Assembly: GCF_003957515.1 (NCBI RefSeq)
Contig: NZ_RQXW01000003.1
Span: forward strand, 248,001 to 312,000
Source: Amphritea opalescens
Lineage (GTDB): Bacteria; Pseudomonadota; Gammaproteobacteria; Pseudomonadales; Balneatricaceae
DNA: 64,000 bases
Direction: 5' to 3'
Position numbers and translations under genes: made by a program. Of this stretch, positions 48,347 to 58,745 are shown piece after piece. How positions within the stretch are numbered: position 1 is the first letter of the stretch; every line of letters starts with the position of its first letter. The notes under the pieces are model-generated. The model had not been told where the DNA came from. It saw only the letters and a program-made list of their open reading frames with translations, and made no database searches.

Positions 48347-48710
48347 GGGACTTAGAAAAATATCGGTTATCTAAAATTTAATGTCACAACATCATACCGC
48401 TGCTTTGCATGAAAGTTTAGCGTTGATCGTTTTTCATCCTTGCTGACAGATCCTATCCACTCCAGCAACCGGTATGTACATCACTGTTTAAACGCCATTA
48501 ACAGCAACAATCGGCCATCAAGTCATCGACGACCAATACCTGCTTCGATTTCCACTGCTCAAAGAAAAATCCATACACCGACAGAAATTAGTCATAATTG
48601 AAGAGAATAATTGAGCCTGTAGCGGCAATTGCATTACAGTTAGCCTAGCACTAAAAAATCAGATCGATTTTCACGTTTCACTGGCCACATATATTAATCA
48701 AGGACATATT
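48347..48710. other. Divergent intergenic region between two NUDIX genes
   Basis: 364 bases. It must hold promoters for both directions; none is clear. AAGGA lies seven bases before the plus-strand ATG at 48711. A minus-strand frame 48498-48578 encodes 26 residues ending in three cysteines from a GTG without a ribosome site; it is not called as a gene. Confidence 0.4.
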
Positions 48711-49268
48711 ATGAATTACTGTAACCTGTGCGGATCAACCGTCCGATTTGAAATACCGCCAGGGGATAACCGTCCACGCCATATCTGCAACCAGTGTGGT
48801 GAAATTCATTATCTCAACCCAAAGATCGTCGCCGGTTGCCTGCCCGTCCATCAAGACAAGGTATTGCTATGCAAACGCGCGATTGAGCCTCGCATCGGCT
48901 TTTGGACTCTTCCCGCCGGCTTTATGGAGAACGGCGAATCAACCCGTCAAGGTGCTGCCCGCGAAACCCTCGAAGAAGCTAATGCTCGGGTGAGTGATTT
49001 ACAGCTCTATACGTTAACCTCGATTGTACCGGTCAGTCAGGTGCAGATGATCTACCTTGCACAGTTAGACGACCTAAATTTCTCAGCCGGTGATGAAACC
49101 ACCGACGTCCAACTGTTTTCAGAAGACGAAATCCCGTGGGATGATCTCGCTTTCCAAACCATTAGGAATGCATTAACACTCTATTTCGCCGATAGAAAAA
49201 AAGGCATATTTCCATTACACCACGTAGACTTAGCAACACCGCCTGGCCAATATATTGATAAACCGTAA
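48711..49268 (+). CDS. NUDIX hydrolase with N-terminal zinc ribbon
   Basis: 185 residues. An N-terminal zinc ribbon (CNLCGS ... CNQCGE) precedes the NUDIX domain with GFMENGESTRQGAARETLEE. The last glycine of the Nudix box is replaced (EEANAR instead of EExGU), which occurs in this subfamily but may alter activity. Similar proteins act on NADH, ADP-ribose or FAD-like substrates; the substrate here is unknown. Confidence 0.88.
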   Translation: MNYCNLCGSTVRFEIPPGDNRPRHICNQCGEIHYLNPKIVAGCLPVHQDKVLLCKRAIEPRIGFWTLPAGFMENGESTRQGAARETLEEANARVSDLQLYTLTSIVPVSQVQMIYLAQLDDLNFSAGDETTDVQLFSEDEIPWDDLAFQTIRNALTLYFADRKKGIFPLHHVDLATPPGQYIDKP

Positions 49269-49351
49269 ACAGCCAATATAAATAGCGATCAATAGCGGCC
49301 CACTCGCTGTTATTTGACGGCGCCGATGCGGCGCACAGATGAGAATCATTA

Positions 49352-49960
49352 ATGACCCTACTAATCACGACTTGGATTAAATTCTTCGTTCTTTTTGCAC
49401 CCTTCTTTGTGGTGTCGATGTTCCTATCGCTCACCCGCGGCGATACCGTGGCGGAACGTCGCAGCACCGCGAATAAAGCCGTTTTGGCTGCGACACTCGC
49501 CGCACTGATCTTGTTTTTCTTTGGCTCCCCCCTGTTTGAGCTACTGGGCATTACCATCGACTCATTCCGTATTGGTGCAGGTATTTTGCTATTTCTCTCG
49601 GCTATCAGCCTCGTCAAAGAGGGCATACGCACCAACGCCCAGGTGCCCGATACTATCCGCGAAGACACCTCGGTCGTCCCCTTAGCGATACCCACCATTA
49701 TTGGCCCCGCCACCATCGGTGCCATCTTGGTTTATGGTTCAGAACTGCACGGTGTTGAGATGCTATTTGGCCTCAGCGGTATGCTTTTAGCATTGCTATC
49801 TCTGCTCTTGCTGCTCCATATCGCCACCCGACTGGAACGCATACTGGGCAAGACCGGCCTAAACATACTCAGCAAAATTACCGGCCTCATTCTTGCTGCC
49901 ATGGCCTCCGAAATAGTCCTGACGGGTATCACCGGCTTTATGAACCGCATCGGTCACTGA
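49352..49960 (+). CDS. MarC family membrane protein
   Basis: 202 residues, six membrane helices, with the family sequence FAPFFVVSMFLSLTRGDT near the N-terminus and VPLAIPTIIGPATIGAILVYG. MarC was once linked to multiple antibiotic resistance, but this is not supported; function unknown. Confidence 0.9.
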   Translation: MTLLITTWIKFFVLFAPFFVVSMFLSLTRGDTVAERRSTANKAVLAATLAALILFFFGSPLFELLGITIDSFRIGAGILLFLSAISLVKEGIRTNAQVPDTIREDTSVVPLAIPTIIGPATIGAILVYGSELHGVEMLFGLSGMLLALLSLLLLLHIATRLERILGKTGLNILSKITGLILAAMASEIVLTGITGFMNRIGH

Positions 49961-50033
49961 GCGTTATTACAGCAACAACGCAAACCCCAGCCAGTACGGG
50001 GCTTAGGCCCCTTACCCCAATGATACCCAAGCT

Positions 50034-50231
50034 TAATCCACAATGTTATCCACAGAATTTGTGATTAATTCTCTGTCTTTTAAGCCCTGTAATAAACAAG
50101 CTGAACAAATTTAACACACAATAATTAATACATTTAAAAACAATACGTTAACAAACTACAGCAAGGGTTACGCATACTTAATTAACAGCTTTATCAACAG
50201 GATATGTTCATAACTTATTTAGTTATAAACA
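50034..50231. other. AT-rich convergent intergenic region with DnaA-box-like 9-mers
   Basis: Between marC and the Nif3-like gene. TTATCCACA (perfect DnaA box) lies at 50046-50054. Relatives lie at 50034-50042 (TAATCCACA), 50191-50199 (TTATCAACA) and 50223-50231 (TTATAAACA). The region has no gene and is conspicuously AT-rich. Confidence 0.45.
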
Positions 50232-50234
50232 CAC

Positions 50235-50546
50235 TCAAAAATCAGCCAACTGCCAGACATCATAAGCGACCTCCTCATAGGGGTGAGCCTGCTTTAATGC
50301 ATCAACCGCTGCAGCTATCAGTGAGTCTTCGCATACCATCTCGACTCGCCACTCGGGTAGCTGCTCTAAGGTATTCACTCGACCCACATGGGGATGACTG
50401 CCCGGAAGAGGTCTAAATTGCCCCACCCCTTTCACCTGCCAGCAGCAACACTCATACTCTCCTATTCGGCCAGCACCGGCCATAAACACCGCTTGCTTCA
50501 CCGCTTCTAGTGCCTCATCGGGAACAAAAAAAGCCAACTTATACAT
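50235..50546 (-). CDS. Nif3-like (YqfO C-terminal domain) protein
   Basis: 103 residues: MYKLAFFVPDEALEAVKQAV, HVGRVNTLEQLPEWRVEMVC and a final HPYEEVAYDVW, the hallmark of the PII-like domain inserted in Nif3/YqfO proteins, here as a stand-alone protein. Such proteins bind small molecules in homologues; the ligand is unknown. Confidence 0.88.
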   Translation of the reverse strand: MYKLAFFVPDEALEAVKQAVFMAGAGRIGEYECCCWQVKGVGQFRPLPGSHPHVGRVNTLEQLPEWRVEMVCEDSLIAAAVDALKQAHPYEEVAYDVWQLADF

Positions 50547-50603
50547 CTCTTAACCTCTACTGTTTTATTGCACTATCGACACGCTATTAGCCTAGGTTAT
50601 AAA

Positions 50604-50638
50604 CAAAAAAAACGGCCGATGATTACTCACCAGCCGCT
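50604..50638 (-). terminator. Intrinsic terminator of the DUF3461 gene
   Basis: A 12-base stem (611-622 pairing with 627-638 of this kilobase, with wobble pairs) around a 4-base loop, followed by a long T-run on the minus strand. It lies about 20 bases after the DUF3461 stop. Confidence 0.85.
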
Positions 50639-50658
50639 TATCTTAACCCTGATTAGGC

Positions 50659-51048
50659 TTACAACTCTTCAACCAAACGGCGAAGGTCTTCTACCTTACG
50701 AGAGACCACTTTTTCCAGATGTTCGATCTCATCTAGCAGGTGCTGCTTCTTATCCTTAACAGTCCTTTCAGCAGTGACCAGCATTTCCAACTCATCAACC
50801 GCCCGCAAGAAATAAGGGGAGGGCTCTGTACTCGCACGGTAGGGTACAAGACCGCCTTCAACAGAAATATTGGTGTGCTTCCGCTTGAATTTGAACTTCT
50901 TGCTTTTTGTCATCCAGTCACCCTGATGACGGTGCAAGTACACCTTAAGCACATCGGTATCATTTTCAGTACGGGTGGTGAATTTTTCAATTTCATGGGG
51001 ATTATCAAATCCCATCTCTTTCAAAGTCCGAAATTTCTCGGCAGACAT
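50659..51048 (-). CDS. DUF3461 family protein
   Basis: 129 residues from the ATG at 51046-51048, which follows GGAG at 8 bases; a longer frame exists upstream but lacks support. Family features are EKFRTLKEMGFDNPHEIEKF and YLHRHQGDWMTKSKKFKFKR. The C-terminus is a coiled coil (residues about 90-129). Function unknown. Confidence 0.88.
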   Translation of the reverse strand: MSAEKFRTLKEMGFDNPHEIEKFTTRTENDTDVLKVYLHRHQGDWMTKSKKFKFKRKHTNISVEGGLVPYRASTEPSPYFLRAVDELEMLVTAERTVKDKKQHLLDEIEHLEKVVSRKVEDLRRLVEEL

Positions 51049-51169
51049 TGGCTTACTCCATAATCCATTAGCGGAAACTCCATTGAATATAGATGAAAAC
51101 ACCTAGATAAGGAGCTTTTGTTAACCCCATAATGGGATCTTTTTTAAAGGTATCAATAAAAGGATATAA

Positions 51170-51193
51170 AAAAACCGCCTGCTGGCGGTTTTT
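51170..51193 (-). terminator. Intrinsic terminator of dapB
   Basis: Perfect arms AAAAACCGCC and GGCGGTTTTT around a 4-base loop, with A/T tails. It lies about 20 bases after the dapB stop. Confidence 0.9.
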
Positions 51194-51214
51194 AAAAGCC
51201 ATTAATCATCGATA

Positions 51215-52048
<834 letters not shown>

Positions 52049-52072
52049 TTAAAATTCTGCCCCTCATGAACC

Positions 52073-52876
52073 TTAGCCTTTCGTTTGACTGACACTCTGG
52101 TCCATATCAAAAGCGGGCTTTTCACATTCGGGACGCCCAACGATCTTTGCTGGCACACCAACTACGGTGGTATGAGGCGGTACATCTTCGAGCACCACAG
52201 AACCTCCGCCAACCTTAGCTCCCGCACCTACTTCGATATTACCGAAAATCTTCGCACCGGCGGCAATCATAACCCCTTCGCGAATCTTAGGATGACGATC
52301 TCCCGTCTCTTTACCCGTACCACCTAAGGTGACCGACTGCAGAATAGAAACATCGTTTTCGATAACACAGGTTTCACCAACGACGATACCGGTCGCATGG
52401 TCAAACATCACCCCACAACCAATCCGTGCCGCAGGATGAATATCCACCTGAAAGACTTCACTCACACGACTCTGAATATACAGCGCCATTAAGTGACGTC
52501 CCTGCTTCCACATCCAGTGAGCGATACGATAGGCCTGTAGAGCATGAAAACCCTTTAGGTAAAGCAGCACAGTCGTAAAACTAAAAACCGCCGGATCACG
52601 AATGCGCACGGCGGTAATATCTTTACAGATACACTGGAGAATTTCGGGATCACCACTCAGCGCCTCTTCTATCAACTCACGCAGGGTGATAGCGGCCATC
52701 ACCTCGTCAGACAGCTTATTGGCTAACAGGTAACTCACCGCCTCGCAGAGGCTGTTATGACGGATAATGGTGCTATGAAAAAAGCTCGCTAAAAAGGGCT
52801 CAACGATCATTTCATCACGAGCTTCTTGCTGAATCAGCTGCCACAACTCATCCGGTTGAGTGGGAAAATCACTCAT
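52073..52876 (-). CDS. cysE: Serine O-acetyltransferase
   Basis: 267 residues. A helical N-terminal domain (to about 140) is followed by a left-handed beta-helix with hexapeptide repeats: DIHPAARIGCGVMFDHATGI, VIENDVSILQSVTLGGTGK and a late GNIEVGAGAKVGGGSVVLEDV. The His/Asp pair in FDHATG is catalytic. It makes O-acetylserine for cysteine synthesis. The C-terminus is probably bound by CysK. Confidence 0.95.
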   Translation of the reverse strand: MSDFPTQPDELWQLIQQEARDEMIVEPFLASFFHSTIIRHNSLCEAVSYLLANKLSDEVMAAITLRELIEEALSGDPEILQCICKDITAVRIRDPAVFSFTTVLLYLKGFHALQAYRIAHWMWKQGRHLMALYIQSRVSEVFQVDIHPAARIGCGVMFDHATGIVVGETCVIENDVSILQSVTLGGTGKETGDRHPKIREGVMIAAGAKIFGNIEVGAGAKVGGGSVVLEDVPPHTTVVGVPAKIVGRPECEKPAFDMDQSVSQTKG

Positions 52877-52924
52877 GTAAGACTCCTAAAAGTCGAAGGG
52901 GCTGCAATGCAGCCCCTTGGGATA

Positions 52925-54061
52925 TTAGGTCATATCCTCAAAAAATTTCTTAACGCTATCAAAAAAACCATGCTTCTTAGGCCCATGGTGTTTTTGGCGT
53001 TCATCCATCGCCGTTTCAAACTGCTTCAGCAACTCTTTCTGTTTGCTGTTCAGATTCACCGGCGTTTCAACAATCACCCGTACCAGCAGATCACCGACGC
53101 TTCCGCCCCGTACCGGCTTAATACCTTTGCCCCGCAGACGGAATAATTTTCCTGTCTGAGTTTCCGCTGGTATTTTCAGCTTAACACGTGACTCAAGGGT
53201 AGGCACTTCAAGCTCGCCACCCAAGGCCGCATCAATAAAGCTGATCGGTACTTCGCAGTATAGATGTTTACCATCACGTTCAAAGATAGCATGATCGCGA
53301 ACATTAACCTGAACGAAGAGATCGCCCGATGGACCACCGTGTCCTCCCGCTTCACCTTCACCTGAAAGGCGAATACGATCACCGGTATCAACACCAGCAG
53401 GGATTTTAACGGATAGTTTTTTGGTTTGCTGCTTACGCCCCTGACCATGACAACTGGTACAAGGATCAGAAACCACTTGGCCTTCACCATGACAGGTTGG
53501 GCACGTTTGCTGTACAGAGAAAAATCCCTGCTGCATCCGCACCTGACCGATACCGCCACAGGTACCACAGGTTTTAGCGCTGGTACCTGGCTTAGCACCC
53601 GTTCCATCACAGACTTCACAAGCGACTAGCGTTGGTACGGTAATGGTTTTTTCGCAACCACGTACCGCCTCTTCTAGACTCAGATCCATGGTGTAACGCA
53701 GATCGGCACCACGCTGAACATGACTACGACGACCACCGTGACCTTGTTGGCCAAAAATATCGCCAAACACATCACCGAAGATATCGCCAAAGCCACCTTG
53801 ACCGCCGCCAAAGCCTTGACCACCCATACCATTCTGGTCGACACCAGCATGGCCATATTGATCGTAAGCCGCTTTCTTTTGTTGATCGGACAGGACTTCG
53901 TATGCTTCATTGACCTCTTTAAAGGCCTCTTCGGCAGACTTATCATCCGGATTACGGTCCGGGTGATATTTCATCGCCATACGACGAAAGGCCTTTTTAA
54001 TATCCCGGTCAGAAGCGTCACGATCAACGCCTAACACATCATAAAAATCTTTCTTCGACAT
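52925..54061 (-). CDS. dnaJ: Chaperone DnaJ
   Basis: 378 residues. J domain with HPD in [10 protein letters not shown], a Gly/Phe-rich linker ([11 protein letters not shown]), four zinc-binding CxxCxGxG repeats ([32 protein letters not shown]) and a C-terminal substrate domain. It delivers clients to DnaK. It is separated from dnaK by a hairpin that may reduce its expression. Confidence 0.98.
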   Translation of the reverse strand: MSKKDFYDVLGVDRDASDRDIKKAFRRMAMKYHPDRNPDDKSAEEAFKEVNEAYEVLSDQQKKAAYDQYGHAGVDQNGMGGQGFGGGQGGFGDIFGDVFGDIFGQQGHGGRRSHVQRGADLRYTMDLSLEEAVRGCEKTITVPTLVACEVCDGTGAKPGTSAKTCGTCGGIGQVRMQQGFFSVQQTCPTCHGEGQVVSDPCTSCHGQGRKQQTKKLSVKIPAGVDTGDRIRLSGEGEAGGHGGPSGDLFVQVNVRDHAIFERDGKHLYCEVPISFIDAALGGELEVPTLESRVKLKIPAETQTGKLFRLRGKGIKPVRGGSVGDLLVRVIVETPVNLNSKQKELLKQFETAMDERQKHHGPKKHGFFDSVKKFFEDMT

Positions 54062-54109
54062 AATCGGTATCGCAATCCGGTTAACTAATTCTTTACATCA
54101 GCTCAGAAT

Positions 54110-54144
54110 AAAAACAGGACAACGCGGGACCGGCCCGCGCTGTC
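54110..54144 (-). terminator. Hairpin between dnaK and dnaJ, likely partial terminator
   Basis: An 11-base GC-rich stem (54118-54128 with 54134-54144, one wobble) is followed after two bases by TGTTTTT on the minus strand. This can cut down dnaJ transcription relative to dnaK. Confidence 0.7.
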
Positions 54145-54172
54145 AATTTAAGCTTAATAGATTAAATCCGAC

Positions 54173-56095
54173 TTACTTTTTGTCGTCGTCTTTAACTTCT
54201 TCAAACTCAGCATCTACAGCATCATCAGCAGGTTCAGCTTGGGCTTGTTCGCCCTCTTGACCTTCAGACTGTTGAGCCGCTTCAGCATACATTTTCTGAG
54301 CCAGAGCAGAGACTGCTTCAGTCAGTGCAGCTGTTTTAGTTTCGATAACTTCTTTATCGTCTTCTTTCAGCACGCCTTCCAGAGCTTCGATCGCACCGTT
54401 GATTGCTGTTTTTTCCTCTTCAGTTGCCTTATCACCAGCATCTTCTAAGGTTTTCTTAGCGGAGTGAATCATCGCATCACCCTGGTTACGGGCTTGGCTG
54501 ATCTCTTCAAACTTCTTATCCGCTTCAGCATTTGCTTCAGCATCACGAATCATTTTTTCAACTTCATCATCGCTCAAACCAGAAGAGGCTTTGATAACAA
54601 TAGACTGTTCTTTACCGGTCGCTTTATCTTTCGCAGACACGTTCAGAATACCGTTAGCATCGATATCGAAGGTTACTTCAACCTGCGGCATACCGCGTGG
54701 TGCTGGCGGAATATCAGCCAGGTCAAAACGACCCAGTGATTTGTTGGCAGATGCTTGCTTACGCTCACCCTGTACAACGTGGATAGTTACAGCAGACTGG
54801 TTGTCTTCAGCAGTAGAGAACACCTGAGACTTCTTAGTAGGGATCGTAGTGTTCTTCTCGATAACCGGAGTTGCAACGCCACCCATAGTTTCGATACCCA
54901 AGCTCAGTGGGGTAACATCCAGCAAGAGAACGTCTTTAACATCACCAGCCAGTACCGCAGCCTGAATAGATGCACCAATCGCAACCGCTTCATCAGGGTT
55001 AACATCTTTACGTGCTTCTTTACCGAAGAACTCTGTTACTTTCTTCTGTACCAGAGGCATACGGGTTTGACCACCGACCAAAATCACTTCATCGATATCA
55101 GCAGCAGACAGGTCAGCATCTTTCAGTGCCATACGGCAAGGCTCAAGAGAACGATCAACCAGTGCTTCAACCAGTGATTCCATTTTCGCACGGCTAATCT
55201 TAACGTTCAGGTGCTTAGGACCGGTTGCATCCGCAGTGATGTAAGGCAGGTTAACGTCAGTGCTCTGTGCAGAAGACAGCTCAACTTTCGCTTTTTCAGC
55301 ACCCTCTTTCAGACGCTGCAGTGCCAGTGGATCACTGTACAGATCGATACCAGACTCTTTCTTAAATTCAGCTGCCAAATATTCGATCAGGCGTGAGTCG
55401 AAATCTTCACCACCCAAGAAAGTGTCACCGTTAGTCGCCAACACTTCAAACTGATGCTCGCCATCAACTTCAGCAATTTCGATAATAGAGATATCGAATG
55501 TACCACCACCCAAGTCGTATACAGCGATTGTTTTATCGCCTTTAGATTTGTCCATACCGTAAGCCAGTGCAGCAGCGGTTGGTTCGTTGATGATACGTTT
55601 AACATTCAGACCCGCAATCTTACCGGCATCTTTCGTTGCCTGACGCTGAGAGTCATTGAAGTAAGCCGGTACGGTGATAACCGCTTCGGTAACTTCTTCA
55701 CCAAGGTAATCTTCAGCAGTTTTCTTCATCTTCTTCAGAATTTCTGCAGATACCTGTGGTGCAGCCATTTTCTTATCGTTTACCTGAACCCAGGCATCGC
55801 CGTTGTCAGCTTCGATAATTTTGTATGGCACCATTTTAATATCTTTCTGTACAACGTCATCTTTAAAACGACGGCCGATCAAACGTTTGATCGCATACAG
55901 CGTATTGTTTGGGTTAGTCACTGCCTGACGTTTAGCCGGCTGACCTACCAAGATTTCACCATCATCCGCATAAGCGATGATAGACGGGGTGGTGCGTTCA
56001 CCCTCTGCGTTTTCGATAACCCGTGGCTTATCACCGTCCAATACTGCGACGCATGAGTTTGTAGTACCCAGGTCAATACCAATAATTCTACCCAT
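54173..56095 (-). CDS. dnaK: Chaperone DnaK (Hsp70)
   Basis: 640 residues from the ATG giving [14 protein letters not shown]; the frame runs 6 codons further upstream but the start is set by family length. Actin-like ATPase ([12 protein letters not shown]) and substrate-binding domain ([15 protein letters not shown]) and a C-terminal acidic tail ending in EEVKDDDKK are seen. A sigma-32-like promoter lies upstream, partly within the end of grpE. Confidence 0.99.
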   Translation of the reverse strand: MGRIIGIDLGTTNSCVAVLDGDKPRVIENAEGERTTPSIIAYADDGEILVGQPAKRQAVTNPNNTLYAIKRLIGRRFKDDVVQKDIKMVPYKIIEADNGDAWVQVNDKKMAAPQVSAEILKKMKKTAEDYLGEEVTEAVITVPAYFNDSQRQATKDAGKIAGLNVKRIINEPTAAALAYGMDKSKGDKTIAVYDLGGGTFDISIIEIAEVDGEHQFEVLATNGDTFLGGEDFDSRLIEYLAAEFKKESGIDLYSDPLALQRLKEGAEKAKVELSSAQSTDVNLPYITADATGPKHLNVKISRAKMESLVEALVDRSLEPCRMALKDADLSAADIDEVILVGGQTRMPLVQKKVTEFFGKEARKDVNPDEAVAIGASIQAAVLAGDVKDVLLLDVTPLSLGIETMGGVATPVIEKNTTIPTKKSQVFSTAEDNQSAVTIHVVQGERKQASANKSLGRFDLADIPPAPRGMPQVEVTFDIDANGILNVSAKDKATGKEQSIVIKASSGLSDDEVEKMIRDAEANAEADKKFEEISQARNQGDAMIHSAKKTLEDAGDKATEEEKTAINGAIEALEGVLKEDDKEVIETKTAALTEAVSALAQKMYAEAAQQSEGQEGEQAQAEPADDAVDAEFEEVKDDDKK

Positions 56096-56158
56096 CTCAA
56101 TCACTCCAATCATTCTGTGCCCGATCTAGCGGGCGAAATTCTTTTTTCTTGACTAGCT

Positions 56159-56186
56159 ATATTGGTGCATTTTTATCAGTTTCAAG
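56159..56186 (-). promoter_or_regulatory. Candidate sigma-32 promoter of dnaK
   Basis: CTTGAA (-35, 56181-56186) is 14 bases from ACCAATAT (-10, 56159-56166) on the minus strand, which matches five of the seven fixed bases of CCCCATNT. It lies in the grpE-dnaK gap about 60 bases before the dnaK start. Confidence 0.6.
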
Positions 56187-56193
56187 GGCTGAT

Positions 56194-56796
56194 TTATTCT
56201 GCACCTTTAGAAACAATCACCATCGCTGGACGAATCAAGCGGCCATTCAAGGTATAGCCTTTCTGCATCACCGCCATGACATGGTTAGCCGGCACATCGG
56301 GGCTTGGCACCATCGACATCGCCTGGTGCAGTTCTGCACTGAACGGTTCGCCAACAGGATTATGTTGTTCTACTTTAAACTTGCCCAAACCGGTGATGAA
56401 CATATTCAGCGTCATCTCAACACCTTCGCGCAGAGCGACTACCGCTTCATCATCACTATTGGACGCTTCGATTGCCCGCTCCAAGCTGTCGACAACCGGC
56501 AGCAATTCATTGGCAAACTTATCCAACGCAAATTTATGCGCTTTCTCAACATCCATCTCAGCCCGACGACGCACATTTTGCATCTCTGCAAGCGTCCGCA
56601 GCTCCTGCTCTTTTAACTCAGCAATTTGATCCTGAGCCTGCGCCAACTGACGTTGCAGTGCGTTCACATCAACTTCTGCTGTAGCACCTTCAGTGACCGG
56701 CTCAACGGTGTCGTCAGCGGCCATGGTTTCATCAACCGCGTCAGTTGCTGTATCCGGCTGCTGATCTTCAACCTGAGTCTTATCTTCGCCTGCCAT
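56194..56796 (-). CDS. grpE: Nucleotide exchange factor GrpE
   Basis: 200 residues from the ATG at 56794-56796, which follows GGAGAAAG; a 33-codon upstream extension lacks family similarity. A charged N-terminus, a long coiled coil ([20 protein letters not shown]) and a C-terminal beta domain ([19 protein letters not shown]) are visible. It releases ADP from DnaK. Confidence 0.97.
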   Translation of the reverse strand: MAGEDKTQVEDQQPDTATDAVDETMAADDTVEPVTEGATAEVDVNALQRQLAQAQDQIAELKEQELRTLAEMQNVRRRAEMDVEKAHKFALDKFANELLPVVDSLERAIEASNSDDEAVVALREGVEMTLNMFITGLGKFKVEQHNPVGEPFSAELHQAMSMVPSPDVPANHVMAVMQKGYTLNGRLIRPAMVIVSKGAE

Positions 56797-56841
56797 CACT
56801 TTCTCCAACCATCTGATATGTGAATAATCTGTTGTGCTTTT

Positions 56842-56869
56842 ATATGGGGCTAAGCCAACAGGATTCAAG
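56842..56869 (-). promoter_or_regulatory. Sigma-32 heat-shock promoter of grpE
   Basis: CTTGAA (-35) and CCCCATAT (-10) on the minus strand, spaced by 14 bases. Both match the sigma-32 consensus exactly. The -10 ends about 46 bases before the grpE ATG. Confidence 0.85.
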
Positions 56870-56927
56870 TGGTTATTTTTAGATTTTTTTAGCAAACCGA
56901 CAGTTATTGATTGCGCTAGAGTAATTA

Positions 56928-56962
56928 TTGGCTTATATATTAACTACTGTATAAAAACACAG
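56928..56962 (+). promoter_or_regulatory. recN: recN promoter with LexA operator
   Basis: TTGGCT (56928-56933) and TATAAA (56950-56955) form a likely promoter with 16-base spacing. CTGT-N8-ACAG at 56947-56962 is a perfect LexA core that covers the -10. It lies just before the recN ATG at 56973. Confidence 0.8.
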
Positions 56963-56972
56963 GCTTGAGGCC

Positions 56973-58643
56973 ATGCTCACTCAACTTAATATTCGCAACT
57001 ACGCTATCGTCGAACAACTGGATCTAGAGCTGGAAAACGGGATGACCGTTGTCAGCGGCGAAACAGGGGCCGGCAAATCCATTATGCTCGACGCCCTAGG
57101 CCTAACCTTGGGTGATCGAGCCGATATGGGATCGGTACGCAAAGGCGCTGAACGGGCCGAGATAACCGCCAACTTTGATATCTCCGACATCCCCTCCGCT
57201 AAAGAGTGGCTCAAAAACCAAGAGCTCGATGACAGTGAGTGCATCTTACGCCGCGTCATCACCAGCGAAGGGCGTTCACGTAGTTATATTAACGGCAGCG
57301 CCTGCCCGATTAATAAAGTGCGAGAGCTGGGCGAACACCTGATCGAAATCCATGGTCAGCACGAGCATCAACGTCTGCTCAAAAAAGATCACCACCGCCA
57401 CCTACTCGATGCTTATTCCGGTAAGGCTGAGCTTGCCAGCAAAACCCGTCAGCGATTCCGTCACTGGCACAGCCTCAATCACCGACTGCATCAGTTGTCG
57501 GCGCAGAATGAAGAGCAAACCGCTCGCCTACAGCTATTAAGCTATCAAGCTGAAGAGCTGGAGCAGGTTGCCTTGAGCGAAGGGGAGTACGAAAAACTCG
57601 TTGAGGAGCAAACCCGTCTTGCGAATGCGGAAGATATCCTTCAATCAGGTCAACAAATACTCCTGCTCACCAGTGACGGCGAAGAGGTCAGCTGTCTAAG
57701 TTTGCTCAATCAATGCCAAAACCTGCTCGGCAAAATGAAGGGCTCATCCCCTTCGGTGACGCAAACCATCGAGATGCTGAATAGCGCCCAGATTCAAATA
57801 GAGGAGGCATCCCAAGAGATCAGCCACTATATGGATCGGGTCGAATTGAACCCGACACGCCAGGCGAACGTCGAAGAACGGCTTAGCACCATCTTTGATC
57901 TAGCCCGCAAGCACCGTATTCAGCCAGAACAGCTGCCGCAATTCCAGCAAGATATTCAGCAAGAGCTGGAAAGCTTGAGTATGTCAGATCAGGCACTGGA
58001 AGCATTACATCAAGAAACCGAACAGGCTCGCCAAGCGTTTCTCGATAGCGCTAAACAACTGAGCAAAGCCCGTCACAAAGCGGCATTAAGCCTCAAGAAA
58101 GAGGTCAATAAACAACTACACAGCCTAGGCATGACCGCAGCCGAGTTAAGCTTGGCGCTAACACCCTATGCTAAAGATCAACTCAACGCTCACGGCCTTG
58201 AAGAAGTAGAGTTTCTGATTACCACTAACGTAGGCCAACCCCCTCGCCCACTGAACAAGATCGCCTCTGGCGGTGAACTATCGCGGATATCGCTAGCGAT
58301 TCAAGTCATTACGGCTCAATCGTCTAGTACGCCAACGCTGATCTTCGACGAAGTAGATGTGGGTATCGGCGGCGCCATTGCCGAGGTCGTGGGTCGATTA
58401 CTGAGACAACTCGGTGAAAACAACCAAATATTAGTGGTTACTCACCAACCTCAGGTGGCTTCACAGGGGCATCAACACCTATTTGTTAGTAAGCAAACCG
58501 TGAAAAACAAAACTATCACCCATATTGATCGCCTGACGATGGATCAGCGTGTAGGCGAAGTGGCCCGCATGCTCGGCGGCATCGATGTTACCGAAACCTC
58601 GCGAGATCATGCACGGGAAATGTTGGGCTTAGAGACCGCCTAA
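56973..58643 (+). CDS. recN: DNA repair protein RecN
   Basis: 556 residues, SMC-like: N-terminal Walker A GETGAGKSIMLDAL, central coiled-coil region (about 150-390), C-terminal signature ASGGELSRISLAIQV and Walker B LIFDEVDVGIGG. RecN holds broken DNA ends together in recombinational repair and is a strong SOS gene in E. coli; the LexA site upstream agrees. It is divergent from grpE. Confidence 0.97.
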   Translation: MLTQLNIRNYAIVEQLDLELENGMTVVSGETGAGKSIMLDALGLTLGDRADMGSVRKGAERAEITANFDISDIPSAKEWLKNQELDDSECILRRVITSEGRSRSYINGSACPINKVRELGEHLIEIHGQHEHQRLLKKDHHRHLLDAYSGKAELASKTRQRFRHWHSLNHRLHQLSAQNEEQTARLQLLSYQAEELEQVALSEGEYEKLVEEQTRLANAEDILQSGQQILLLTSDGEEVSCLSLLNQCQNLLGKMKGSSPSVTQTIEMLNSAQIQIEEASQEISHYMDRVELNPTRQANVEERLSTIFDLARKHRIQPEQLPQFQQDIQQELESLSMSDQALEALHQETEQARQAFLDSAKQLSKARHKAALSLKKEVNKQLHSLGMTAAELSLALTPYAKDQLNAHGLEEVEFLITTNVGQPPRPLNKIASGGELSRISLAIQVITAQSSSTPTLIFDEVDVGIGGAIAEVVGRLLRQLGENNQILVVTHQPQVASQGHQHLFVSKQTVKNKTITHIDRLTMDQRVGEVARMLGGIDVTETSRDHAREMLGLETA

Positions 58644-58690
58644 GAAATAACCTAATATTCAGTACACAGAGTAAGTAGCGTGCAAAACCA

Positions 58691-58715
58691 AAAAAACCGG
58701 CATGGCCGGTTTTTT
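58691..58715. terminator. Bidirectional terminator between recN and fur
   Basis: Arms AAAAAACCGGC (58691-58701) and GCCGGTTTTTT (58705-58715) with a 3-base loop. A/T tails on both sides serve recN and fur. Confidence 0.92.
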
Positions 58716-58745
58716 TATAGGTTTTTTTATTTTTGCTTTTATAGA

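Noticed and set aside
55454-56056. 200-codon plus-strand frame opposite dnaK
   Set aside because: Antisense frame created by the strong codon bias of dnaK.
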